DNA of 64,000 bases, from the NCBI GenBank assembly GCA_047967505.1, contig CM106540.1. One strand, written 5' to 3'. The stretch is from Dipteris shenzhenensis (lineage: Eukaryota > Polypodiophyta > Polypodiopsida > Gleicheniales). The number at the start of each line of letters is the position of its first letter. Positions within the stretch are counted from its first letter, which is position 1. The position numbers were made by a program, and so were the translations under genes. The notes under the pieces are model-generated. The model was given only the letters and a program-made list of their open reading frames with translations. It did no database searches and was not told the DNA's origin. Positions 10,893 through 21,792 of this stretch are shown piece by piece.

Positions 10893-13291
10893 AGGTCGTG
10901 GTGTTCGATCTGCGGGGAGCTTCGCGAGGGCTTGTGGTATGTGCGAATCGAGCATTGAAGGAGCTTTGGATCGATGTCTCTCGTGGAGAAGACGGGGCAG
11001 CCATAGCTATGCTTATCTGCTGATCTGAGCTCCGGGAGCTCGAGGAGAAGAGCCTGAGGAAAGAGTTCAATGGAGCCATCGAGGGAGCCCAGGCTGTTGA
11101 GGCACCCATGAGCGTGTGTTGCAGGACATTGTTGTAGAGCCGTGAGTAGAAGTGGTTGGAGAAGACATCATTTGGGAGCTTCGTAGATGGAGGCATTGCT
11201 TCGTAGATACTTGCTGGAGATCGTTGACATTGGTGTTTCTCAACTCACGAGTGGATATCCTTGGAAGCTGTCGTATGAGTCTTAGAGGCAGCTTGTGTCT
11301 TGGAGCTCGGTCGTAAAAGCACCGTTTAGGCTTGCTGCTGCTAAGGCTGGATCTTTGAGCGATGCACTCTTGAGGCTGAGCCTTCATTGGAGAGCGTTGT
11401 TTGGAGAGGGCTGTAGGAAAGTTCTTTGTAGATGTAGCTACTGCAGATGGCTCGTGAGCCACTGCGAGCTCTTAGATGGAGTAGATAGGAGTCTCTTTCT
11501 CTTGTTTTTAGTTTGGAAATCTGACAGTATTTCAGATAGTAAAAGTGAGCAGAATGCCATTTTCGACAGCAAGTATTTGCAAATCCATAAGGATTTAGGC
11601 TCGATGCCCAACAGAGGAGTCGGAGAACTTTGGAAGGGCTACATTTTCTCTGTTGACAGCTCGGTCATCTGAGTTTACAGTACAGAGTTATTTACTATCC
11701 AAAATAGGGACAGTTCGTGATCAGTGTGCAGACAGCCATTTTGCAGACTGTATATTGGCAAATGCATACATGTTGATACACTTTGGCAAGTTGATGCATT
11801 TTGGCAAAATGATGCAGTAAATGTCACTTGGTATATGCCATTGGTGATGCATTTTGGATGCATAAGTGAGTGGCAAATGCATACAATTTGATGTTCACTT
11901 GAATGCCAATATAATGAGGCCATATACATGCAGTAAATGCATTTTGGGGACTCTTGAAAGGCATTTTTTATTCTCTGGTATGCAATTTCCAAAAAGCGGT
12001 TTATGCATTGGATGCCACAGTATATGCAAGTATTTTGCTCAGAAATTGGATGTTCAATATCTGGTTATGCTTTGAAGCCCGCGAGAAAATGATTGATATT
12101 CTTGACTGACAGGTCATTGAATAGTTGCTGCTGTTTTTTTAAAAAATGACAGAACAGTCATATTCAGGACTGAATATCTCTTTCCTGGTGCGGAATTGCA
12201 CTTTGTGCCGTACTGGAAAGTTGTAGTTCATAGAAAATACTACAACTTTGCTTTTGGAAGCAAGTTGATCTGGTATAAGCTGCAGGAGTTACAGCCTCTG
12301 CAAAACCACAAAAAGTTGCAGTCTACTGTCTATTTGTGACCAATGTGCAGGAAGCTGTTTTTTTTTAAAATGACAGAACAGTCATTTTCAGGACTGAATA
12401 TCTCTTTCCTGGTGCGGAATTGCACTTTGTGCCGAACTGGAAAGTTGTAGTTCATAGAAAATACTACAACTTTGCTTTTGGAAGCAAGTTGATCTGGTAT
12501 AAGCTGCAGGAGTTACAGCCTCTGCAAAACCACAAAAAGTTGCAGTCTACTGTCTATTTGTGACCAATGTGCAGGAAGCTGTTTTTCAGGTGAGAATATC
12601 TGAGAATCCACAAGGATTTTGCTCTTGAGGTCAACTGACAAGTTGTAGATCTTTCTACCAGCTACAACTTTGCTGTTTATAGCTTTGGCATCCGGTCTTT
12701 CAGTGAAAAGATATCGCTGTTCAAAAACAGGGACAGCGTGTTATTTTGCCCAAAGTGGCTGTGAGGTATTGTTGTAGGAATTTCTCTTGCACAACAGTGA
12801 ATTGGGAACTCACAGTAAATTACAGAAAGTGATTGGAATCTCACTTCAGTCCAAGGGCATTATTGGCATTTTGGCAAGTCACTTTGGCACATTTGGCAAG
12901 TGGTGAATGCTTGATTTTGTTGCCAAAGGATTGCGCGCTTGAGGTGATGCATTGGTGATGCAGTAAATGCCATTTCGATGCATTATGGATTTGCATTGGT
13001 GGATGCCACACTGATGTTTATGGATAGTTGAGCTGGGCTCCTATTGCCATTGGTTGAGCAGGCATTGCTCATTTGGTTCAGTGCATTTCTTACTTGGATT
13101 GCCAGGCATTAGCAGGTTACTGGGCTGCATATATTCTTGTTTATGCCTCTTTATGGCTGAGTGCTTTTGAGCATTGGATCAGTCAATTTATTTGGAGACC
13201 TGATTGGTCTGGACAACACTATATTTTTTGGTCATTTGGATTGCCTATTGCACTATACTGCTCTTTGGTTGTGACCTATTGTGCCACAGAT
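10893..13291 (+). other. Leader of Copia-A, non-coding
   Basis: The leader is much longer than usual. It includes short repeated phrases such as TTGGCAA..TGATGCATT (11755-11990 and 12840-13010) and a recent tandem duplication (listed separately). Small frames here have no family resemblance. Confidence 0.6.
12135..12582 (+). repeat. 224-bp tandem duplication in the Copia-A leader
   Basis: The phrase ATGACAGAACAGTCAT starts at 12146 and again at 12370. The intervening 224 bp are almost identical in the two copies, including GGTGCGGAATTGCACTTTG and TGCAGTCTACTGTCTATTTG. The duplication looks much younger than the decayed coding part. Confidence 0.9.
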
Positions 13292-16200
13292 ATGGCATCT
13301 ACAGCTGGTAGTGCCCTCTTTGATATTGAGAGGTTGGATGGATCAAACTTTCAGTATTGGAAAGAGCAGATTTATGATGTGTTAGTGCAGAAGAGGCAGC
13401 ATAAGCCCATTCAATGCAAAGGTATCAAGCCTAATAGCATTAAACAGAGTGATTGGGATGACATGGATGAGCAAGCATGCTCTATCATTCAGGCATCACT
13501 CTCGAAGTCAGTCTACTTGCAGGTACAGGATGGTGTACAGGGTGTACACTACCATGCATATGAGTTTTATACTCGTATATGCCGGATGTATGACCATGAT
13601 AGTGTTATGTTACAGCATGATGGGCTGAAATGTCCTGATGGGCTGAAATACAGCCTTGATATGCACTCCAAAGGTCGATCAATTGGTAGAAACAGGTCAT
13701 GTTCAAGGGGGAATTCCAGGAGCAAGTCTAGCTCTCGGACTTGTGTTAGATGTTTCTATTGTGGAAAGTATGGCCACATGAGAAATTATTGCTGGAAATG
13801 GCTGAGAAAATACAAGAAGAAGAGCAAGGTTAAGAATGACAGGAAGAAGGAGAAGAAGCATGTTGAGCTTCAAGGCGTGGATGCCAGGGTTTCCACTGAT
13901 AGTAGCAGTGATGAAGGCATTCTTTTGTCTATGTCTGACACCTCCTTCTTGGCCACTGATGTACCCATTCTTGGTGATTGGATGTTAGATCCATGTGCTT
14001 CATGTCATATGACCCCTCATAGGTCATGGTTCAGTGCATATCAGGAATGCATTGTGGAGAGTGGTTTGATGGGCATTGATCATTCTATGGATGTCTATGG
14101 TTATGGGGATATCCACCTTATTATGCCTAGTGGCTCTATTCTTGTTCTACAGAGGGTTAGACATATACCAGGACTTGCTACGAGCAAGATCAGTACTGGA
14201 CAGTTGGTTGAGGCAGGTTATCATGTCTCTTTGGGTGATCATGCATGGAAGATTGCTAAAGGCAATCTGGTTATGGCTAGGGGATCATGGGTTGGATTCT
14301 CTTATGCATTGCATGTATCAGGTGTCCAGGATAAGATGCTTATGATTAGTAAGCAGCCATCAGCTAGTTTATGGTATGCCAGACTTGGACATATGTCTAC
14401 TGTAGGTATGGAAGCCCTTACAACATTGAGATACATTCCTCTTATGGATGTCTCTCAAATTTTATGTCATGATTGTGATGATGGTCAGTAGTCAGGATCC
14501 TCCTTTGTGAAGAAGACAGTTAGTGAGAGGTATCTTGAGCCATTGCAGTTGGTTCATAGTGCAGTTTGTGGGCCTATGCCTACCGTTTCACTGGGTGGCG
14601 CCTCTTACTTTGTGACATTTATTGATGCTGCTACAAAGTACATATGGGTATATCCGATTCGGCAGAAGCATGATGTATATGATACATTTCAACGCTTCTT
14701 GGGTAATGCTGAAAATCAATCAGGAAAGAAGCTATTGAGCTTGATGGCTGATGGTGATGCAGAGTTTACCTCTTCTAGATTTCAGCATCTATGTGATACA
14801 CTTGGTATTAGGAGGGTGTTGACCACTCCTTCTCTTTCTGCTCATGATGCCTTGGCAGAAGGCATAAATCGGATTCTATTGGACAGGATTGGTAGCATGC
14901 TATGATATGTAGGTCTTATCGAATGCTATTGGGCTGAGGCATGTAAGACAGCTGCATACTTGCTTAACAGGTCACCCAGGAGATCTTTGAATGGTAGAGT
15001 GCCATTTGACTTCTTGACAGGTAGGGCACCATGTTATGAGCATTTACGTGTGTTTGGCTGCGAGGCTTATGCTCATGGTTCCCGATCGAGGAGGTGTATC
15101 TTCCTTGGATATAGTGAGTCCAGTAAGGACTACAGGTTATGGGATTCTTCAACTAGAGAATTGATACGCAGCCATAATGTCTATTTCAGAGAGGATGCTA
15201 TGTTTGGACAGCCCAGGACTATGGATAGCAAGAGAGTGGTGTTCCACGAGGGTGTAAGTGCACTGATACCTCCGAATTCTATGCAGGGACAGCCCATATC
15301 CCTTGGAGTGGGAGGTTTTTCCCACAGTGAGCACGTTATAAAGTTGGGACAGCCACGATTACTTCTTGATTTTGGTCAGAGACGGTCAGATGTCTCTAGT
15401 ATTCCACAGGTTTATACTCCTATGGAGATTGTTGATGCATCTTCTATGGACAGTTACAGTTTACTCCTAGGATGCGGAGTGCCTCTTGCAGATGAGGATG
15501 AGGCTATGCATGGTGAGGAGGATACCTTGGCTAATGATGCCCGGTATGATCCATTGGCTGGTTATGCCAAGACAGATGTGGTTTCTGCAGTTATTGACTC
15601 GGGTCATATTGTGCATGGGCAGGAATCATTGATATGTTTGCTTCGTAAGTGCCTCCATGGCTAGAAGCAATCCCCTCGAGCTTGGCTTCATAGGTTTGAT
15701 ACCATTATGAGAGCTTAGGATGTGATGCGTAGTGAGACAGGTTATGGTCTCAGTATTCAGGAGGTTGCTATCCTTCTGAGGTTACTTGCCATATGGTTCC
15801 TTATGGACAGGGATGCTTTGCAGTGGGAGCTGCATGGTCTTGATGATGTTTGTCAGATACTTGGTTGTTTCAGTATGGAGAGGGGGAAGTTACTGAGTAC
15901 TCCATTGCCTGTATTGGCTTCATACTTGAAACACAGTAGGTTTGACGATCACAGATTAGTTGAGCAGCAAGTTATGGTTGATATGGTAGCCATAGTACTT
16001 CATGCATCCATGACTGTGTTGAGACTTGGTTCTCACATGTTTGCCATTGGGGCTACACTTCCTATTCTTGCTTCCGTTGCAGTGGGAGTTGGTAGCATGA
16101 TTATGGTAGATTTTGGCAGTAGGGAAGCGGTTGTGGACATCAGGTCCTTATGCTTCCAAGAGCAGCATGCAGGTGATGCAGGTTGGGTAGACCAGCAGAG

Positions 16201-16333
16201 GTCTATTGTAGGGCATGTGCTTATGGTCACAGGTGGTACGGAGACATTTTCTTTACACAGTGACAGTTCGGGTGCTATGGACTTAGCACAGGAGCACGTG
16301 GTGGTGAGAGTTCACTCTCCCAGTGAGATCTAA
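13292..16333 (+). pseudogene. Copia-A gag-pol, one frame, RT mostly deleted
   Basis: The frame is taken from ATG 13292 (MASTAGSALFDIERLDGSNF), the typical copia gag start; upstream in-frame codons are leader. Order: gag N-terminus, shortened UBN2 region, zinc knuckle CFYCGKYGHMRNYC near 13752, protease with WMLDPCASCHMTP near 13980 (the DSGA active site reads DPCA), pre-integrase LWYARLGHMS, and integrase with HSAVCGP (first catalytic Asp replaced by Ala) and AEGINR near 14860. Then come a scrap of RT (KQSPRAWLHRFDT, 15666) and eroded RNase H (LHSDSSGAMDLAQ, about 16255). Stops are TAG 14489, TGA 14903, TAG 15662 and TAG 15716. All pieces stay in one frame across about 1010 codons, shorter than an intact copia polyprotein, so the losses were in multiples of three. 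Confidence 0.85.
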
Positions 16334-16536
16334 CATGAGATCTTGGTTGACAGGCATCTACAACTTGTCATTTTCTATCTTGCAAACCTGATGTCTGCTA
16401 GCAGCTTATCCTCTATGCACTTTGCACATTGTAAAGTGCCGATGGGCATAGGATGACGGTCTGGTCATCTTGTTTTTCAGCCTATGGCTGATTGTATTAT
16501 ATGTGTACTATACTCGCTTAAAGGCACAATGCCTTT

Positions 16537-16696
16537 AAGTGGGAGGTTGTTGGGATAAAGGGCAGTGTGCCCACCCACTTGTACAGTGCCCATGTATACT
16601 CATATATATATATGAAAGAGGAATAAGCTGGAGTAGCTTTTGCTCCACCACTTTTGGTGTCTCCTTATTCCTTTGTGTGTGCTCTCCTCTCCCACA
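16537..16696 (+). repeat. Polypurine tract and 3' LTR of Copia-A
   Basis: The purine run AAGTGGGAGG (16537-16546) precedes the LTR, which starts TGTTGGGATAAAGG at 16548 and ends CTCCCACA at 16696 (149 bp). It starts TG and ends CA and has the same TATA-like stretch as the 5' copy. Confidence 0.85.
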
Positions 16697-16886
16697 AAGG
16701 GTCAATCAGAGTCATGCAAAATCAATAAACCACAACTACTGAAATGATGATGCAAAAACCCACTTGATTGATAAAGAAAATTTGAGGGCATCCACAAGTT
16801 TTGGACTTGTATACCCACAAGTCATTGCATGGAAATTTTGATGATTGCATGCAAATTTTGATGATTGTTGCATGGCCATCATCATT
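16697..16886 (+). repeat. Right copy of the repeat flanking Copia-A
   Basis: It matches 10587-10754 from AAGGGTCAATCA to GCATGGCCATCATCATT, with a small internal duplication (GATGATTGCATGCAAATTTT). Confidence 0.75.
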
Positions 16887-18215
16887 TTCTATGACCTCTA
16901 GGGTCATGTTTTGTGACCAAAAGAAATTTGGATGGTGATTTCCCACATAAATTGGACCTAGTTGGCCAAAGTATTGTAATCAAAGGCTACCACTAGTATG
17001 GAAAAGTATTCATATAAATCTCATGACTATCATTTGGAAAACCAATCATTCTAGAATATGGCCTCGCTAGTTTCCCAAAGTATGTGGACATGATATGATG
17101 GAAACTATGCACATTCATAGCACTACTCCTAGGTAATTCTACATATAAAGTATTACATGCCAAGCACCTATATAGTTCTAGATACAAGACAAAAAGATCC
17201 CAATAGGTTAGTGAGTAGTAATCACGCACCAATGCTCACCTTTGCAAGCTCCAAAATGCAGGTGCCAATTGGAGAACCAATGGTGCTCCAAATGAGCATA
17301 AAAGGTCATGCAACTCTCCAAAACGAGCCACCAGCTATGCATTAGTGGAGGCGTGTGCACTAGACCTTATATACTTCCCATAAACTTGTACATGACTTTA
17401 CAGCCCTTAAGAACATTTTGGTCCTCTGCCAATACACGTACATGACTTTGTACAACCCTTAAGAACATTTTGGTACTCGGCCAAAACATGTGTTTTCTTA
17501 TAGAGTGATCACCTAGAAAGTATGCTCATATGGGAGCTAACCACTTCTATTAGCACTATACTTGAGTTCCTACAACAATACTAATTGAGCTCTAGATCTC
17601 CCGATCACATAGAGGCATGCCTTCTGCTTCACCCTATTGCACCACCCTCACACGTTCCAAGAGAGTATCTAAACGTTGGCTCGATCCCTTACCCTCTTGC
17701 TATGCATGTCATTGCACAAGTGCTTTATAGGCATCCTTGAAGAAGTTGAAGTGCTTCTCCCTTCCTAAACCGGCTCCCGTAGCCACCTCTTTAATTCTCT
17801 TGGACAAGGATCGAGAAATTGGTGCACCATGGTGCATGGGGTTTTCAAGCTTGCCCTCCCTTTTGTTACCATCGTGAACCCATTTTTCTGATAGACTTCA
17901 CGAATATCTTCTTCTTGCATTTCCACACTATTCTCTGCTGCACCAAAGTTATTCTTGACCTCCTTCTCAATGGGCTTCTCCTGTCCTTTGCATTCTTGAT
18001 GTGGGGCTCAAGTTGTGTCTCCTGTACCAATGAATCTGACTAGTGCCACCTTCAGCATGCACCATCAAAGATCTTCCTTTTTTACCAACAACCACCGGCT
18101 AGGGTGACTCCGAGTGACAAGACGGACCCTCCTGACTGGATTCTTGTACTTGATTACTCTTTGCATTATTGGAAGGAGAGGCCATGGCATGCTCTCCACT
18201 CATAGGACTAGAGAA
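16887..18215. other. No gene recognised; short tandem repeat at 17388-17480
   Basis: A ~60-bp unit, GTACATGACTTT..CCCTTAAGAACATTTTGGT, occurs twice (17388 and 17449). Nothing else could be assigned. The right part may be the decayed 3' portion of the LINE-like remnant that follows on the minus strand. Confidence 0.4.
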
Positions 18216-19150
18216 CTCACTCGAGGTTCCTTTTGATTCTTCCACCTGCTCTGTGGTCTTGTCCCCTTGAGCCAGGCCACTGTTTGTTGATATTTATAGA
18301 CATTTTCTTGCAAAGTGTCCTGTCTTCTTGCAGATGTAACACACATCGGGGGAAGTGGACTTGCTGTGCCATCAATAAACCATCTGGGAACCTAACTTCA
18401 ATATAATTGGGGATATCTTGGGCACGATCCCACAGAATCCATGCACTTTTCCTACCACAAGGAAAACTATTAGCATGCGGAACATGCAAAAATTTCCCCG
18501 AGGAGGTCACCAGCTTGCCCACCGACTCAGCCAACCATGGAGGAAGTTCCAAGAACTCAACCCAGACGCGACAATCATGATACAAGAATTCATCCACACT
18601 AAAAGAAGGACTCCATGGGATAGCCAAGATGGAAGCACTAGAGAATATAAATGACCTACCCAATAGATCATTTTGCAGCTCTTTGAAAACACATTTAACC
18701 AAGAAAAACCCCTTACCAATATATCGTGCAACTACCCACTCGAAAAAAAATCACACTCATATGAGAGAAATTGTTCTAGCTCCATGAAAGAGGGAATACG
18801 ACTGGTGAAAAACAGATAGATACCTCCCCTTGCCAATCTCTCCAGCTCCGGTTTAATGTCAACCATCTCGAGCTCGCGCGCTTCTTACCACTCTCAAACT
18901 AGCTCCTCCAACCAGCTTCCCTTTGCAACGAGATACCTCATGGAGGATCACTTTGGCATCCGACTCCTCTACTAGGAAAAATCCTACCCGTAATTCCTTC
19001 GCAAGCACCTCAAAATAAGAGGGAGAATCATGGCCTTCACCACCCTCATCCTCTGGCAACTCCCATTGGATTCTCCCCATCGCTCGATACACCATCTCCA
19101 TCACCACTAGCTCCACTCATATCCACCGGGACGTGGGTCTCCTCAAGGCC
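18216..19150 (-). pseudogene. LINE ORF1-like remnant (DUF4283 plus CCHC)
   Basis: Reading the minus strand from about 19116, a first segment has an acidic stretch (ELPEDEGGEGHD) and FFLVEESDAKVIL. After a frame break near a T-run at 18745 a DUF4283-like domain follows: ARYIGKGFFLVKCVF, ASILAIPWSPSFSVDEF, and VWVEFLELPPWLAESVGK near 18560. In another frame a zinc knuckle, CYIC..GHFARKC, lies at 18341-18300. This order (DUF4283, then CCHC) is that of plant L1-type LINE ORF1, an RNA-binding protein that coats element RNA. No endonuclease or RT (ORF2) is visible at lower coordinates, so the copy is broken or internally deleted. At least two frameshifts are seen. Confidence 0.6.
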
Positions 19151-19327
19151 TCTCTGTCTATTCAAGGTCCCCTCCCCCCTCCTAGCCCATCTTGTTGGGG
19201 TGTGTCACACATGCACCCTCATTCCAGTTCTACCAAAATAGTTTACAGTTTAGTCTTAAAAGCTAGTAAAACCTCATGTTTCTCATGACAATCATTGCAA
19301 GTAGGTAGACTTAAGAAACTAGGTTAA

Positions 19328-19328
<1 letters not shown>

Positions 19329-19362
<34 letters not shown>

Positions 19363-19405
19363 CCCCCTCTCCCTCTCTCTCTTTCTCTCCCTCCCTCCCT
19401 CTCTC

Positions 19406-19462
<57 letters not shown>

Positions 19463-19534
19463 TCCCCCCTCTCTCTCTCTCCCCCTCTCCCCCTCTCCCT
19501 CCCTCTCTTTGAGCTCCCTCTCTCTCCCTCTCCC

Positions 19535-19593
<59 letters not shown>

Positions 19594-19683
19594 CTCTCCC
19601 TCTCCCTCCCTCCCTGCCTGCCCGCCTCCCTCCCTCCCTCCCTCCCTCCCTCCCTCCCTCCCTCTCTCTCTATCTCTCTCTCT

Positions 19684-19735
<52 letters not shown>
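19329..19735. repeat. Long (CT)n/(CCCT)n microsatellite
   Basis: About 400 bp of almost pure pyrimidine on the plus strand: long CT runs, CCCT/CCTCCCTC blocks, and TGTC repeats near 19408. Long open frames here (Arg-Glu on one strand, Ser-Leu-Pro on the other) are artefacts of the repeat. Confidence 0.95.
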
Positions 19736-19736
<1 letters not shown>

Positions 19737-19880
19737 GCCTATATGCACATGCACACACCCATGCCCATGCCCATGCACACAGACACACACACACACATTC
19801 AGATAACACACAAATAGACAGCATGTGTACGTGCATGTGCACACATGCATGCACACCACACACATGCATGCGTGCGAGAA
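19736..19880. repeat. CATG/CA-rich microsatellite
   Basis: Runs of CATGCCCATGCC, CACACACACACA and CATGCATGCA follow directly after the CT tract. Confidence 0.85.
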
Positions 19881-21546
19881 CAATGCATTTCATGCATGCA
19901 CAACCATAATGATTATCCAAGGCATGCATTTGTAGGAATGGTTCCTAAAGTCTTATTGAAAATTAAATCTATTAATTGTGTGAATGACATAGGGAAGATA
20001 AGGTTGCCTCGTACATAATGATAATTATCGTGTCGCTGGGCTTACAACAATCAATATTATGTCAAAACCATTGGTGAAGAAGTTTTTATACAACTTTTGT
20101 AATGTTTATAGATGCATCTCTTATGATTCATCATGTAGGTATGTTTCCAATGTAGCATCCTCCAAATCATTTTGGAAATCAATGCATTCTACAAGAAATG
20201 GCTAGCATAATGTCTGACACAATAATGACATCATGAAAAGAACCAAAACACAACATGCTAGTACATACATGGTATTTTTCAAATTTAGAGAACTACACAA
20301 ATGATTGATTACTTTGTTAACTTGCAAGTAGGTCAATAAAATAGCTGGACATGTAAGTGCTACAAAATATATAATGTCTTCACCATTGATTGGGCTTATA
20401 ACTATTTCTTTGCAAGAAAAGTTTAGGATGCATGAGAAGGTTATATTGTTATACTTTCTAAGAAAAAGGTGGTTGCCCATGGTTAAGTAATCAATATAGA
20501 TCCTACAAGAACTTGGAGGAATCAACCAATTAAGCATGGTAATGTGCAAACTTATTTAGTGTTGTATTAATGGGCTTTGTTTAAGTCACACATATACTTA
20601 TGAGCCTGAGATTTTGTTGGCATACCTTTAAAAGTTTACAAGTTAAAGTGTTCTTTAAAAGTATCATAAAGGCCTAAAACACCATTCGAGAGGCTATTGT
20701 ACACTAGTGCCATTACCTCCTCTGATTTAAATAATGCACAAATAGAACATAATGTTATGTACTTAGAGCATTCCCTTGAGAAACCTCACTCAACCAAGAT
20801 GAATTCACAAGATTCAACTGAGTCATAAATCTTGAAAAGACTTGTCAAGCTCAATAAGTTCTAAGAGCTTCACCAAACATTGTATGATCTAGTACAGTAA
20901 GACATCTAATGGACAAGACTAATATAATATATTTGAAAATTACTAGAGAAAATTAATATAATATAATATATTTGAAAATTACTAGAGAAAATCACCAAGT
21001 CACTATAATCTCAACACGTTATATATCTGCATGGGCAAAACGTCTATATTTGTTGTATGAACTTTGGAATTCCAAGGGAATTCATTCCCATGACTAGTTT
21101 TGAGATGCCTACACACACATTTCACCTATAAAGTCCCACACACAGCCTAATACCTAATAAGTTCTCTCACCCATGCATGAATGGTACATTAATTCATACA
21201 TGATTGGCACCATTAACATTTATTAAACAAATAAAAACCTCAACCTATTTAACTAAATCTTGATAATATCCTAAAGTAATACATTTCAAAGACATGAATA
21301 CCATATAAATTATCTCTAAATTATTAAGAAAGAATATATACTATCCATTGTTTAAAAAAATATACTATCTATATTCAGTCAAAGCATGGATAACAGATGG
21401 CATCTATCTTGAAAATATTATTTTTATTACCAATGGTCATCTAAAGACTAGTGTTGTCATCTCCAATGGTCTCCTCACCAAATTTTCATTCAATGTAATG
21501 AATTAATACAAATGAAAATTTGAGATCATGAATAATTATTTTCAAA
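19881..21546. other. AT-rich, no gene recognised
   Basis: No family resemblance was found on either strand. A ~32-bp AT-rich phrase ending TTTGAAAATTACTAGAGAAAA is repeated near 20930-20990. Confidence 0.4.
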
Positions 21547-21792
21547 CTCGGGGGGGTCACTATGTACAAACCCTCTATATCACGTGCGTTCAAGACCTTT
21601 TTCTAAAATCCCTTATCTGTAAAATTTTCATTAATAAAATGTACCCTTTTTCTATACAAATCTGTAAATTTTTCCCAAAATTGTTTTAAATACTCCCTTA
21701 TGTAAATTAACTTTTGTAAAATTTAGATTTAAAAAATGGCCTTTTGTTGAACTCACGTGATAGGGTTACATATGATGAGTGACCCCCTCGAG
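21547..21792 (+). mobile_element. MITE copy 1 (hAT-like, 8-bp TSD)
   Basis: This 246-bp non-coding element starts CTCGGGGGGGTCACT and ends AGTGACCCCCTCGAG. The arms stay complementary, with small gaps, for about 45 bp, including ACCCT, ATCACGTG and GTTCAA. It is bounded by the perfect 8-bp repeat TTTTCAAA (21539-21546 and 21793-21800). An 8-bp target duplication points to the hAT superfamily. A second copy with its own 8-bp duplication lies at 36500-36748. Confidence 0.9.

Larger units (their letters stand above)
10756..16696 (+). mobile_element. Copia-A: old, internally deleted Ty1/copia element
   Basis: The element has a shortened 5' LTR (10756-10878), a tRNA-iMet primer site (10881), a very long leader (about 2.4 kb), one reading frame for gag-protease-integrase with only scraps of reverse transcriptase, a polypurine tract and a 3' LTR. 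The LTRs share the strings GCCCATGTATACTCATATA and CTCTCCTCTCCCACA. The 5' LTR lacks about 25 bp at its start. No 5-bp target duplication was found. The missing RT, the mutated protease and integrase motifs and the stops make it non-autonomous and old. Confidence 0.85.

Noticed and set aside
10733-11462. Frames across the Copia-A LTR and leader
   Set aside because: They overlap LTR, primer site and leader and have no family likeness.
10587-16886. The flanking ~170-bp repeats considered as the real LTRs
   Set aside because: They lack TG..CA ends and the primer site and polypurine tract lie next to the inner 123/149-bp LTRs instead.
19311-19929. Two ~190-200 codon Arg/Glu frames on the minus strand
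   Set aside because: They are direct translations of a (GA)n microsatellite with no domain.
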